Shown: piece after piece, positions 25,302 through 34,882 of the stretch | How positions within the stretch are numbered: position 1 is the first letter of the stretch | Layout: each line of letters starts with the position of its first letter | Source: Candidatus Rokuibacteriota bacterium | GTDB taxonomy: Bacteria; Methylomirabilota; Methylomirabilia; Rokubacteriales; CSP1-6 | DNA: 44,516 nt | Direction: 5' to 3' | Assembly: GCA_003220685.1 (NCBI GenBank) | Contig: QHTE01000008.1 | Span: forward strand, 1-44,516 | Made by a program: the position numbers and the translations under genes | Notes under the pieces: model-generated | Told to the model about the DNA's origin: nothing | The model's database searches: none | Seen by the model: the letters and a program-made list of their open reading frames with translations, nothing else

Positions 25302-26480
25302 ATGCTGACAACGCGGATCGCGCTGACTCTGGCCGCGATGTTGTTCGGTGTCTCGCCGGCGCTCGCTCAGCCGACGGTCAAGATCGGGCTCATCATGCCG
25401 TACTCCGGCCAGTTCGCCGACACGGCGGCGCAGATGGACAACGCCATCAAGCTCTACCTCAAGCAGAACGGCGATACCGTGGCCGGCAAGAAGATCGAGA
25501 TCATTCGCAAGGACACGGGTGGCGTCGCCCCGGACGTCGCCAAACGCCTGGCTCAGGAGCTGATCGTGCGGGATCAGGTGGACATCCTGGCCGGATTCGT
25601 CCTGACGCCCAACGCCCTTGCCGCCGCCGACGTGTCCGCGGAATCGAAGAAGTTCATGGTGGTCATGAACGCGGCGACGGCCATCATCACGACGAAATCG
25701 CCGTACATGGTGCGCACGTCGGCGACCGTGCCGCAGCTGACCGAAACGTTCGGCACGTGGGCGCGCAAGAACGGCATCAAGCAGGTCTACACGATGGTAT
25801 CGGACTACGGTCCGGGCCATGACGCCGAGCAGGGCTTCCAGCGCGGCTTCAAGGATGCGGGCGGGGAGGTGGTGGGCTCGGTACGCTTCCCGGTGGCCAA
25901 TCCGGATTTCTCGGCGTTCGTCCAGCGCGCCAGGGACGTGAACCCGGCGGCCATCTTCATCTTCGTACCGGGCGGCGTGCAGCCGGCCGCGATCGGCAAG
26001 GCGCTCGCCGAGCGCGGCATCGACGCGAAGACGACGAAAGTGCTCGGCATGGGCGAGCTGACCGAAGACGAGGCGCGCAAGAGCATGGGCGACGCCTCCA
26101 TCGGCATCATTACGGTGTATCACTACGACCACAATCACGACTCCGTCGCGAATCGGGAGTTCGTAAAGGCGTTCAACGAGGCGAACGCCGGCCGCAACCC
26201 GAACATCTATTCGGTGGGAGGCTACGACGGTATGCGCCTCATCTACGAGGCGCTCAAGAAGACGGGTGGCAAGACCGAGGGCGACGCGCTCGTGGCCGCC
26301 GCCAAGGGCATGAAGTGGGAGAGCCCGCGCGGGCCGATCGCCATCGACCCAGAGACTCGCGACGTCGTGCAGACTGTCTACATCCGCCGGGTCGAGAAAG
26401 TCGGCGGCCAGCTCGTCAACGTCGAGTTCGACCGGATCGAGAACGTCAAGGACCCTTTCAAGTCGCGCATGGCCCGATAG
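25302..26480 (+). CDS. Branched-chain-amino-acid-type ABC substrate-binding protein (LivJ/K-like)
   Basis: A 392-residue periplasmic protein of the Peripla_BP_6 type. A Sec signal (LTTRIALTLAAMLFGVSPALA) is cleaved before QPTVKIGLIMPYSGQ, the standard family opening. The body carries GVAPDVAKRLAQELIVRDQV and SVGGYDGMRLIYEALKKTGG. I chose the ATG at 25302, which has GGAGGAG just upstream; an in-frame ATG at 25266 has no site. It feeds the two permeases and two ATPases that follow. The Liv family also carries aromatic acids, amides and urea in soil bacteria, so the ligand is open. Confidence 0.92.
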   Translation: MLTTRIALTLAAMLFGVSPALAQPTVKIGLIMPYSGQFADTAAQMDNAIKLYLKQNGDTVAGKKIEIIRKDTGGVAPDVAKRLAQELIVRDQVDILAGFVLTPNALAAADVSAESKKFMVVMNAATAIITTKSPYMVRTSATVPQLTETFGTWARKNGIKQVYTMVSDYGPGHDAEQGFQRGFKDAGGEVVGSVRFPVANPDFSAFVQRARDVNPAAIFIFVPGGVQPAAIGKALAERGIDAKTTKVLGMGELTEDEARKSMGDASIGIITVYHYDHNHDSVANREFVKAFNEANAGRNPNIYSVGGYDGMRLIYEALKKTGGKTEGDALVAAAKGMKWESPRGPIAIDPETRDVVQTVYIRRVEKVGGQLVNVEFDRIENVKDPFKSRMAR

Positions 26481-26507
26481 GCCGCCGGGAGTAGGCCCGC
26501 CGTCTTC

Positions 26508-27371
26508 ATGATCAGCTCCTTCGTGGGCGTCCTCTTCGACGGGTTCGCCTATGGGATGCTGCTGTTCCTCCTGTCGGTGGGGCTGTCGGTGACGTTGGGG
26601 ATGATGAACTTCGTCAACCTGGCGCACTGCAGCTTCGCCATGCTGGGTGGTTACGTCACAGTCACCCTGATGGATCGGCTCGGATGGCCGTTCCTCGCCA
26701 CCCTTCCCGTGGCGTTTCTCGCCGCCGCAGGAGCCAGCGCCGCGCTCGAGCGTGTCCTGTTTCGTCCCCTCTACCGCGCGAGCGACCTCGACCAATGCCT
26801 GCTCACCATCGGCGTTGTGTTCGTCTCGGTGGCCGGCGCAGCGTATCTCTATGGCACCGTCCAGCAACCGGTGCAGCTGCCGGGTTATCTGCGCCGAGCC
26901 GTGACGCTCGGGAGCTTCCGGTTCCCCGTCTATCGTCTCTTCCTCATCGGGGCGGCTCTGGCCGTTACTGTCGTGCTCGTGGCCGCCCTCGAGTGCACGC
27001 GTTTCGGCGCGCGGGTACGCGCGGCGGTGGACAACCAGCGCATGGCGCGCGGCCTCGGCATCGACGTGGACGGCGTGTTCGCGGTCACCTTCGCGCTGGG
27101 CAGCGGCTTGGCCGGCCTGGGCGGCGCTCTCGCGATCGAGATGGTCGGGCTGGACCCGTCGTTCGCCTTCGCCTATCTGATCTACGTCATCATCGTCGTA
27201 TCGGTCGGCGGGCTCGCCTCGATCGGGGGGTCGTTCGCGGCCGCTGCGCTCCTGGGCATCAGCGACATGGCGGGCAAGTACTACGTGCCCCAGCTCGGCG
27301 CCTTTCTCATCTATCTCGTCATGGTCGGCCTGCTGATGTGGCGGCCGGCGGGCCTCTTCGGCAGGCGCTGA
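26508..27371 (+). CDS. livH: Liv-type ABC permease, LivH family
   Basis: A 287-residue inner-membrane permease with about eight hydrophobic helices. Landmarks are LSVTLGMMNFVNLAHCSFAM near the N-terminus, ALERVLFRPLYRASDLDQ, the cytoplasmic-loop segment RAAVDNQRMARGLGIDVDGV and GLASIGGSFAAAALLG. It makes the heteromeric channel with LivM. The stop codon is followed immediately by the GTG of livM (TGAGTG), so translation is coupled. Confidence 0.93.
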   Translation: MISSFVGVLFDGFAYGMLLFLLSVGLSVTLGMMNFVNLAHCSFAMLGGYVTVTLMDRLGWPFLATLPVAFLAAAGASAALERVLFRPLYRASDLDQCLLTIGVVFVSVAGAAYLYGTVQQPVQLPGYLRRAVTLGSFRFPVYRLFLIGAALAVTVVLVAALECTRFGARVRAAVDNQRMARGLGIDVDGVFAVTFALGSGLAGLGGALAIEMVGLDPSFAFAYLIYVIIVVSVGGLASIGGSFAAAALLGISDMAGKYYVPQLGAFLIYLVMVGLLMWRPAGLFGRR

Positions 27372-28373
27372 GTGGCCACCGTCTCGCTCGAGGCGGTGGG
27401 CGGGGCGCACGGGTATCTGCGAGCGCAGACCCGGTGGCGCCGCAGCGAGATCGCCTTCTGGCTGGCCACGCTGCTCCCCTTCCTGCTCTTCCCCGCGTAT
27501 CTGCAGCTCGCCAGCCAGATCGCCATCACCGCGCTCTTCGCCGTCTCGCTCGATCTCATCCTCGGCTACGCCGGGATCGTGTCGCTCGGCCACGCCGCCT
27601 TCTTCGGCCTGGGCGCGTACACGGCCGGCCTCTTCTCGAAATTCGGCTGGGGCGAGCCGCTGTCAGGGCTCATACTCGCCTCCGCGCTCGCCGGGGTGGT
27701 CGGCTACGCGGCCAGCTTCGTGATCGCCCACTTCCGCCACCTCGCCCTCATCATGATCACGCTCGGTATGGGCCTGCTCCTCCAGGAGGCGGCGAACAGT
27801 GCCTCGGAGCTCACGGGCGGGGTCGACGGCTTGCAGGGGGTGCGCATGCGGCCCCTCTTCGAGTTGTTCCCCTTCGACCTGTGGGGCCGCACCGCCTACA
27901 CGTACTCGCTCGCCGCGCTCTTCCTGACCTTCCTGGTGGCTCGACGCCTCACCCATTCGCCATTCGGCCTGTCCCTCCGCGGGATACGCGAAAACGCCGT
28001 CCGCATGCCCGCCCTCGGCGCGCCGAGCCGCACCCGCGTGCGGCAGGTCTACACGATCGCGGCGGCGATGGCGGGGATGGCCGGAGCGTTGCTCGCCCAG
28101 ACGACCTTGACGGTCTCGCTTGAGGTGCTGAGCTTTCAACGCTCGGCGGACGTGCTGGTGATCTTGATTCTCGGTGGGGCCGGCCGGCTCTACGGAGGCG
28201 TTCTGGGCGCGATCATCTATATGGTGGCGCGCGACCAGTTCTCCGGCATCAATCCGCAGTACTGGTATTTCTGGATCGGGCTGCTTCTCATCGCTGTGGT
28301 GCTGTTCCTGCCCAACGGGATCCTCGCCGGGCTCGACCGGGCGGCCGCCCGGTTTCGGCGCCGGTCGCCGTGA
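27372..28373 (+). CDS. livM: Liv-type ABC permease, LivM family
   Basis: A 333-residue membrane permease. Typical stretches are DLILGYAGIVSLGHAAFFGL, GLSLRGIRENAVRMPALGA and LILGGAGRLYGGVLGA. It pairs with LivH. The start is GTG, adjoining the LivH stop, and its own stop overlaps the GTG of livG by the four bases GTGA. The N-terminal extension before the first helix is charged and about 35 residues long, normal for this family. Confidence 0.93.
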   Translation: MATVSLEAVGGAHGYLRAQTRWRRSEIAFWLATLLPFLLFPAYLQLASQIAITALFAVSLDLILGYAGIVSLGHAAFFGLGAYTAGLFSKFGWGEPLSGLILASALAGVVGYAASFVIAHFRHLALIMITLGMGLLLQEAANSASELTGGVDGLQGVRMRPLFELFPFDLWGRTAYTYSLAALFLTFLVARRLTHSPFGLSLRGIRENAVRMPALGAPSRTRVRQVYTIAAAMAGMAGALLAQTTLTVSLEVLSFQRSADVLVILILGGAGRLYGGVLGAIIYMVARDQFSGINPQYWYFWIGLLLIAVVLFLPNGILAGLDRAAARFRRRSP

Positions 28374-29135
28374 ACACGCCCGGCCCGGCGTCCTCGTCGA
28401 TTCTCGCCACCGTCGGGCTCCAGAAGAGCTTCGGCTCGCTCGCGGCCGCCCGCGAGGTCAGTGTCGCGATCCCGCCGGGTGTGCGCTACGCCCTGATCGG
28501 CCCGAACGGCGCCGGCAAGACGACGCTCATCAACCTCATGACTGGTATGCTCCGGCCCGATGCCGGCCGGATCTTCCTCGGGGGCGAGGACATCACATCC
28601 GTGCCGCCGGCCGAGCGCGTCAAGCGCGGCCTCGCGCGCACCTTCCAGATCAACACGCTGTTCCCACGCCTGACGGCACTCGAGGCCGTCACGCTCGCCG
28701 TGTGCGAGCGGCAAGGGCACGCCAGCACCTGGTGGCGGAGCCTGCCCGCGTATCGTGACGCGATCGACGAGGCCTACGCCATCCTCGGCTCGCTCGCTCT
28801 CGGCGCTGACTGCTACCGACTCACGCGGACGCTGGCCTACGGCCAGCAACGGCTGCTCGAGATCGCGCTCGCACTCGCCACGCGGCCCAAAGTGCTGCTC
28901 CTCGACGAGCCCGCCGCCGGAGTTCCGCGGGGCCAGAGCCCGGCGCTATTCGGGGCCATCGCCGGCCTGTCCCGTGACATCACCGTGCTCTTCATCGAGC
29001 ACGACATGGACGTCGTCTTTCGCTTCGCGAGCCGCATCATCGTGATGGTGGGCGGCCGCGTGCTGGTCGAAGGCACCCCGCAGGAGATCGCCGCGGACGC
29101 GCGCGTGCGCGAGGTCTATCTCGGACAGACACGGC

Positions 29136-29143
<8 letters not shown>
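28370..29143 (+). CDS. livG: Liv-type ABC ATPase, LivG family
   Basis: A 257-residue nucleotide-binding subunit. Walker A is GPNGAGKT, the signature is the LivG-type LAYGQQRLLEIA rather than LSGGQ, and Walker B is VLLLDEPAAG. After Walker B it reads VPRGQS where LivG proteins usually have a MNP-type segment. The H-loop is FIEHDMDVVF. Translation starts at GTG overlapping the LivM stop. The end overlaps livF by 8 nt. Confidence 0.93.
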
Positions 29144-29866
<723 letters not shown>

Positions 29867-29870
<4 letters not shown>

Positions 29871-29896
29871 TCCCACGCGCAGCCCGGGACTACACT
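29867..29896 (+). promoter_or_regulatory. Promoter of the Rieske oxygenase gene
   Basis: TTGATC (29867-29872), an 18-nt spacer and TACACT (29891-29896). It lies right at the end of livF, allowing the oxygenase and cyclase-family genes to be transcribed apart from the importer. Confidence 0.45.
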
Positions 29897-29957
29897 CGCG
29901 GCACCATCGGACCGTCGAGCTTGGACGCCGAGAGGCCCCGGGACAAGGAGAGCCGCC

Positions 29958-31265
29958 ATGACGACCCGACCTCCGTTCCTGACCACTCGCTTCGGCGCCT
30001 ACTATCACCGCGAGGTGCCCGCAGAAGACGCGGAGCTGACGCACGTCGGCCCGGGAACACCCTGCGGCGAATACTTCCGGCGCTTCTGGCAGCCGATCTG
30101 CTTCTCCGACGATCTCCGCGACGTGCCCTTGCGCGTGACGATCCTCGGCGAGCAGCTCGTCGCCTTCCGGGACCGTCGCGGAAGCGTCGGATTGCTCGAG
30201 CTGCACTGCCCCCATCGAGGCACGTCACTCGAGTACGGGCTGGTCTCTGACCGAGGCATCCGGTGCTGTTACCACGGCTGGCTCTTCGACGTCGACGGCA
30301 CCGTCCTCGAGACGCCGGGCGAGCCGGCCCAGAGCACGCTCAAGGACCGGCTCTGCCACGGCGCGTACCCCACCCACGAGTACAAAGGGATCGTCTTCGC
30401 GTACATGGGCCCCCCAGACCAGCAAGCCCCGTTTCCCATCTACGATTCCTTCGAGCGGCCGGGCTACCGGATCATCCCCGGGCGGAAATATTTCTATCCG
30501 TGCAACTGGCTCCAGATCCTGGAGAACGCCATGGACCCAGTCCACACGGCGTTTCTCCACACGATCGTCAGCGGCTCGCAATTCACCGACGAGTTCGGCA
30601 AGGTGCCGGAGCTGGACTTCGTCGAGACGCCAGTCGGCATGATCTACATCGCCACGCGCAGGGTGGAGCAGAACGTGTGGGCGCGGATGGTCGAGAACGT
30701 GTTGCCGAACCTGCAGCAGGTGGCGCCGATCTGGGAGGATGGTCACCGGGAGCACCCCTTTGACGGTCCGATGATGAGCCGCTGGATCGTCCCACAGGAC
30801 GACACCCACACCATGTTCATCGAGTTTCGCCACGTGAGCGAGACGGACGGCGTCACGCCTTCCTGGTGGGCCGATCGCAGCATCATGCTCCCCGGTCAGC
30901 TCCCCGCCGACGACTCCCACGAGGCCAGTCAACGCCGCCCCGGGGACTACGAAGCGCAAGTCGGCCAGCGGCCGGTGGCCGTCCACGCCCTCGAGCACCT
31001 GGGTGCCACTGATCGGGGGGTCATCATGTTCCGACAGCAGATCCGCCGGGGCATTCGAGCCGTGCAGACGGGCGAAGCGCCCGAGGGCCTGAGTCAAAAA
31101 GCCGGCGCCGTCATTCCGACCTACTGCAACGACACCATCGTCCGTGTCCCGCCCGGCCCCACTCCGGAAGAGGATCGGCAACTCATGCGCGCGACGGGAC
31201 GGAGCCTGGCGGAATCCTATCTCAAGCATCCTCCGTCGATGACCGGGGTTACTGTTCCTCGCTGA
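29958..31265 (+). CDS. Rieske non-heme iron oxygenase, catalytic (alpha) subunit
   Basis: A 435-residue ring-hydroxylating-type oxygenase. The Rieske [2Fe-2S] ligands are C84-x-H86 (CPHRG) and C103-x2-H106 (CCYHGW). The mononuclear iron site is N183-WLQILENAMDPVHTAFLH, with D193 bridging and H196 and H201 as ligands. The length and single-subunit look resemble phthalate/vanillate-type demethylases and oxygenases. A reductase partner must be supplied from elsewhere, as none is in the window. The substrate is unknown. AAGGAG precedes the ATG. A cyclase-family hydrolase follows about 60 bp downstream, and a Liv importer precedes it. Confidence 0.92.
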   Translation: MTTRPPFLTTRFGAYYHREVPAEDAELTHVGPGTPCGEYFRRFWQPICFSDDLRDVPLRVTILGEQLVAFRDRRGSVGLLELHCPHRGTSLEYGLVSDRGIRCCYHGWLFDVDGTVLETPGEPAQSTLKDRLCHGAYPTHEYKGIVFAYMGPPDQQAPFPIYDSFERPGYRIIPGRKYFYPCNWLQILENAMDPVHTAFLHTIVSGSQFTDEFGKVPELDFVETPVGMIYIATRRVEQNVWARMVENVLPNLQQVAPIWEDGHREHPFDGPMMSRWIVPQDDTHTMFIEFRHVSETDGVTPSWWADRSIMLPGQLPADDSHEASQRRPGDYEAQVGQRPVAVHALEHLGATDRGVIMFRQQIRRGIRAVQTGEAPEGLSQKAGAVIPTYCNDTIVRVPPGPTPEEDRQLMRATGRSLAESYLKHPPSMTGVTVPR

Positions 31266-31326
31266 GGCGAAGCACTCTGAACCGCATCCAGGCGTGATGG
31301 GAGTCACCTTTCAGGGAGGAAAGGCC

Positions 31327-32424
31327 ATGCAACGGCTGAGATCTCTGCTCATAGGCATGGGAAGCTTGGCGCTCGGAGTTCTCTTCCTGTCGATCGCGGG
31401 CACGAGCGCGCAGCAGGCGCCGCAGTACCCGCTGGACGACAAGCTGGCGCGCGAGCCGGCGCCGTGGACGGTGCCGGGCAAGTGGGGCAAGCGCGGCAAC
31501 TGGGGGCGATGGGGTGAGCAGGACAAGCGGGGAATGCTCAACGTCATCACTCCGGAGATGATCGTCCAGGCCGCCAGGCTGGTGAAGACGGGGAAGGCCT
31601 ACCCCCTCGGCGAAGAGCTCCACGACGACGTCGCCCGGGTGGTGCGGCCGGCGCGCTTCGGCGTTCAGGTCATTCAGGAGCTCGATGGATATGATCGGGT
31701 CGCGGCGACGACGGGCAAATTCGACCCGCAGCGCTATCAGGGCGCGGCCAGCTTCACCGTCATGCACAACCACACCGGCTCCCATCTCGATACCTTCGCG
31801 CACATCTACCGGGAGAACTCGCTGTTCAACAACATGCCGCCGCCCAAACCCGCCGGGACGGTGCACGGCGACGCGGCGAGCGTGAAGTTCATGGTCGGCC
31901 GCGGCGTGCTGCTCGACGTCGCGAGATACAAGAAGAGCGATCCCCTTCCGGGCGACTACTGGATCACGCTGGAAGATCTTCAGAACACCGCGAAGTCGCA
32001 GAATGTCGAGATTCGAAAGGGCGACATCCTGCTGGTCCGGACGGGCTGGCGCAAGACGTGGGACGAGCCGGATGCCGCCGGGCGCCTGGACGCGGCCCAC
32101 ACGAAGTGGCACCAGCCCCAGCCCGGCGTGGGCCCCGATAGTCTGAAGTTCTTCAACGACATGGACATCGTGGCCGTCGGCTCCGACAACGCGGCGCTCG
32201 AATGGGGATTCCCGCCGGATCCGAAGTATCAGCGAAAGGCGTTCGGCTATCTGGCGCTGCCGATTCACACCGATTTCCTCTGGAACCGCGGCGCCTACAT
32301 CATGGAGATCCTCAACCTCGACGAACTGGCCAAGGACCAGGCGTACGAGTTTCTCTTCGTCCTCGGGCCGCTGCTGCTACGAGGCGGGATCGGCGTTCCG
32401 ATCAACCCCATCGCCATCCGGTAA
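31327..32424 (+). CDS. Cyclase-family (kynurenine-formamidase-like) hydrolase, exported
   Basis: A 365-residue protein with the metal-binding cyclase motif H-x-G-x-H-x-D-x3-H at residues 149-159 (HTGSHLDTFAH). An N-terminal signal peptide (residues about 8-28, ending GTSA/QQ) implies periplasmic location. The family ranges from kynurenine formamidase to polyketide-like cyclases and lactonases. The ATG at 31327 has GGGAGGA just upstream; a GTG at 31294 is the only upstream in-frame alternative and lacks a site. It follows the Rieske oxygenase in the same direction, so a ring-oxidation plus hydrolysis pair is plausible. A strong hairpin lies just after its stop. Confidence 0.85.
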   Translation: MQRLRSLLIGMGSLALGVLFLSIAGTSAQQAPQYPLDDKLAREPAPWTVPGKWGKRGNWGRWGEQDKRGMLNVITPEMIVQAARLVKTGKAYPLGEELHDDVARVVRPARFGVQVIQELDGYDRVAATTGKFDPQRYQGAASFTVMHNHTGSHLDTFAHIYRENSLFNNMPPPKPAGTVHGDAASVKFMVGRGVLLDVARYKKSDPLPGDYWITLEDLQNTAKSQNVEIRKGDILLVRTGWRKTWDEPDAAGRLDAAHTKWHQPQPGVGPDSLKFFNDMDIVAVGSDNAALEWGFPPDPKYQRKAFGYLALPIHTDFLWNRGAYIMEILNLDELAKDQAYEFLFVLGPLLLRGGIGVPINPIAIR

Positions 32425-32434
32425 ACTCGAGGAT

Positions 32435-32470
32435 CGCGGGCGGGGCCGCCAACGCGGAGCCCCGCCCGCG
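32435..32470 (+). terminator. Perfect 12-bp GC hairpin between the cyclase gene and the LolD-like gene
   Basis: CGCGGGCGGGGC and GCCCCGCCCGCG are exact reverse complements with a 12-nt loop. No T-run follows, so this is not a textbook intrinsic terminator. It ends 9 nt before the ATG of the next gene, so it could instead shield that ribosome site or act as an attenuator or RNA-end stabiliser. Confidence 0.45.
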
Positions 32471-32479
32471 CGACGACCG

Positions 32480-33196
32480 ATGACAGAGGTGCCGGCGGCC
32501 GTCGCCCTGCATGGGGTGAAGAAGGCGTTCCCGCTGGGGAACGGGCGCTCGCTCGACGTGCTCAACATCGAGCACTGGTCGCTTCCGGCGGGGCGCTGCA
32601 CGGTCCTGACGGGCCCGAGCGGCTCCGGCAAGACGACGCTCCTCAATCTCATCGCCGGCGTGTCGCTGCCGACCGCGGGTACGATCGCCGTCCACGACAC
32701 GAATATTTCGGCCCTGCCCGAGCCGCGCCGCGACCGCTTCCGGGCGCAGCACATCGGCTACGTCTTCCAGACGTTCAACCTGCTCTCGGCCTTCACCGCC
32801 CTCGAGAACGTGATGCTCTCCATGATGTTCGCCGGCGCGATCCCGAAGCCCGAGCAGCGGCGGCGAGCCGCCGAAATCCTCGCGCGCCTGGGTCTCGGCG
32901 CGCGACTGACGCACAAGCCGCAGCAGCTCTCGCGAGGCGAGCAGCAGCGGATCGCCATCGCGCGCGCGCTGGCCAACCACCCTCCGCTGATCCTGGCGGA
33001 CGAGCCGTGCGCCAGCCTGGATGCCGGCACTGCCCGCGAAGTGCTCCACGAGCTCCTGAGCGTCTGCCGCGAGGCCGGCACCACCTTGCTCGTCGTCTCG
33101 CACGAGACGGCCGTGCTGGCGGCCGGCGATCAGGTCGTCGACGTCACGGCGATCAATCGCCCGGAGTACCGCGTAGGCGCCGTGGAGCGCGTGTGA
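32480..33196 (+). CDS. ABC transporter ATP-binding protein, LolD/MacB type
   Basis: A 238-residue ATPase. Walker A GPSGSGKTT, Q-loop VFQTFNLL, signature LSRGEQQR (SRG in place of SGG), Walker B LILADEPCASLD and H-loop VVSHE. The QTFNLL and LILADEP segments are typical of MacB/LolD proteins that partner FtsX-like permeases, which act mechanically on lipoproteins or periplasmic partners rather than carry small solutes. No clear Shine-Dalgarno is present and the GC hairpin ends 9 nt upstream. The stop overlaps the permease GTG as GTGA. Confidence 0.9.
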   Translation: MTEVPAAVALHGVKKAFPLGNGRSLDVLNIEHWSLPAGRCTVLTGPSGSGKTTLLNLIAGVSLPTAGTIAVHDTNISALPEPRRDRFRAQHIGYVFQTFNLLSAFTALENVMLSMMFAGAIPKPEQRRRAAEILARLGLGARLTHKPQQLSRGEQQRIAIARALANHPPLILADEPCASLDAGTAREVLHELLSVCREAGTTLLVVSHETAVLAAGDQVVDVTAINRPEYRVGAVERV

Positions 33197-34383
33197 CGGT
33201 CCTCACGGTCGCGCTGAAATACCTGCGAGGGCGATTCGTCGCGAGCGCGCTGACGTCCCTGTCCGTCGCACTCGGTGTCAGCCTGGTCATCGCGAGCGGG
33301 CTCCTCAGCCGAGGTATCAAGCAGGGGTTCATCGAGGGGACCACCGACTACAGCCTGCTCGTGGGCGCCAAGGGCAGCCCGACCCAGCTCGTCCTGAATG
33401 TCGTCTTCCGGATGGACGTGCCCACGCCGAACATTTCGTACGGGACCTATCGTGATCTACAGGACGACCCCCGTGTCGAGGTCGCCGTGCCCGTCGCGAT
33501 GGGAGACGCGTTCCAGGGCTACCGCTACGTGGCGACGACCGGCGGGTACTTCGCGGCCCTCCCGTGGCGCCGGAAAACCTTCGCGATATCCCAAGGACGG
33601 TTCTTCCGCGACGATCCGCCCGAGCAGCCGGCGTACGAGGCCGTGCTGGGCGCCGACGTCGCGCGCCGAACGGGCCTGCGGGTCGGGGACCGGTTCCACG
33701 AGGGAGAGGAGATGGCCGAGTATCCGTTGACGGTCGTCGGGATCCTCCGCTCGACGGACAGCGCCGACGATCGCGCGATTTTCATCTCGCTGGCGAGCTA
33801 CTGGCAGATGAACGAAGTGTCGCGGAAGATGCAGGTCAAGCCGCTCACGGCCGTACTGGTGCGGCCCAAGCGAATGTCGGATCTGGCAGGCCTGCACCGA
33901 GGGTTCAACGTCACCGCGGAGACCCAGGCGGTCTTTCCCAGTGCGGTTCTGCTCAACATCTTCAATGTCCTCAGCCTGGTGGACGAGGTCCTGGCCCTCC
34001 TGCTGGTGATCGTCGCCATCGTCGTGCTGCTCTACCTGTTCGTCTCGATGTACAGCGCCACGCTGGAGCGCAAGCGCGAGATCGCGACCATGCGCGCGCT
34101 CGGCGCCCGGCGCGCGACCATCCTGGGCATCGTCTTGCTGGAGTCCTGCGCGCTGGCGGTCATCGGCGGCGCCCTCGGGGTCGCGGGCGGACACGGCGTG
34201 GCGTATCTCGGCGCGTCTATGCTCGGCGGCCGCGGCGGACCGGTCGCGAATCTCTTCGTCGTCGGCGCGCTGGAGCCCGTGGTCTTCGGCGGCGCCGTCG
34301 CGCTGGGCGCGCTCGCCGGGCTGCTGCCGGCCGTGCTCGCGTATCGCACGGAGGTGGCCGAGAATCTTGCGCCACTGTCGTAG
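33193..34383 (+). CDS. FtsX-like ABC permease (MacB/LolC type)
   Basis: A 396-residue permease with four membrane helices: one N-terminal (FVASALTSLSVALGVSLVIA) and three C-terminal, with a large periplasmic domain of about 200 residues between (containing LLVGAKGSPTQLVLN and FRMDVPTPN). The C-terminal segment LERKREIATMRALGARRATI is the MacB/FtsX coupling region. The GTG start overlaps the ATPase stop. A longer open frame extends into the ATPase gene but the MacB-like N-terminus begins at this GTG. The tail overlaps the next gene by 17 nt. Confidence 0.9.
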   Translation: MTVLTVALKYLRGRFVASALTSLSVALGVSLVIASGLLSRGIKQGFIEGTTDYSLLVGAKGSPTQLVLNVVFRMDVPTPNISYGTYRDLQDDPRVEVAVPVAMGDAFQGYRYVATTGGYFAALPWRRKTFAISQGRFFRDDPPEQPAYEAVLGADVARRTGLRVGDRFHEGEEMAEYPLTVVGILRSTDSADDRAIFISLASYWQMNEVSRKMQVKPLTAVLVRPKRMSDLAGLHRGFNVTAETQAVFPSAVLLNIFNVLSLVDEVLALLLVIVAIVVLLYLFVSMYSATLERKREIATMRALGARRATILGIVLLESCALAVIGGALGVAGGHGVAYLGASMLGGRGGPVANLFVVGALEPVVFGGAVALGALAGLLPAVLAYRTEVAENLAPLS

Positions 34384-34882
34384 AGCCTGGTCGTTCGAGC
34401 GAGCTCGCGCGGCGCTGGCGGCGAGCGTGTGCCTGGCGTGCGCGAATTTCGGTCTGGCGGCGTACGCTCAGTCAGCCTACGCCCAAGGGGTTCCACGCCT
34501 GTCGTTCGCCCAGCTCGTCGATTCGATCAGGGCAAACTTCGAAGTGACCCAGACGATCAAGTCCTACAACGGAAAGGAAGTCGAGATCCACGGCTTCATC
34601 ATTCCGGCCGGACCCCCCGACCTCTCGTTCTTCCTGCTGAGTCGCGTCTCCACGATGGGCAACTACTGCTGCGAGGTGCCGGTCGGGCAGGACGAGACCG
34701 TGTACGTGTACGCGCCGAAAGCGGTAACGATCCTCTACGATCCGCTTCGGGTCTACAAAGTCCGCGGCGCCTTCGAGGCCGGCCCGCACACCGACCGAAC
34801 CTACGGCTTCAGTCTCTTCCGGATGCGCGACGCGCGGGTGGAGGAAGCCGTCGGCGCGAAGATCTTCAAGGTCGGAGAGTGA
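34367..34882 (+). CDS. Secreted DUF3299-like protein linked to the LolD/FtsX pair
   Basis: A 171-residue exported protein with an N-terminal signal (ALAASVCLACANFGLAAYA) preceded by basic residues. The body KEVEIHGFIIPAGPPDLSFF followed by LLSRVSTMGNYCCEVPVGQD resembles DUF3299, with a conserved Cys pair (YCCEVP). Translation probably starts at TTG inside the permease gene, so it is coupled. It may be the substrate-side partner of the ABC pair. In zinc-responsive clusters of other bacteria, such ABC pairs sit with DUF3299 proteins; whether the same holds here is inference. A short repeat AYAQSAYAQG spans the likely cleavage region. Its stop overlaps the convergent PFK gene by 17 nt. Confidence 0.55.
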   Translation: MRHCRRAWSFERARAALAASVCLACANFGLAAYAQSAYAQGVPRLSFAQLVDSIRANFEVTQTIKSYNGKEVEIHGFIIPAGPPDLSFFLLSRVSTMGNYCCEVPVGQDETVYVYAPKAVTILYDPLRVYKVRGAFEAGPHTDRTYGFSLFRMRDARVEEAVGAKIFKVGE

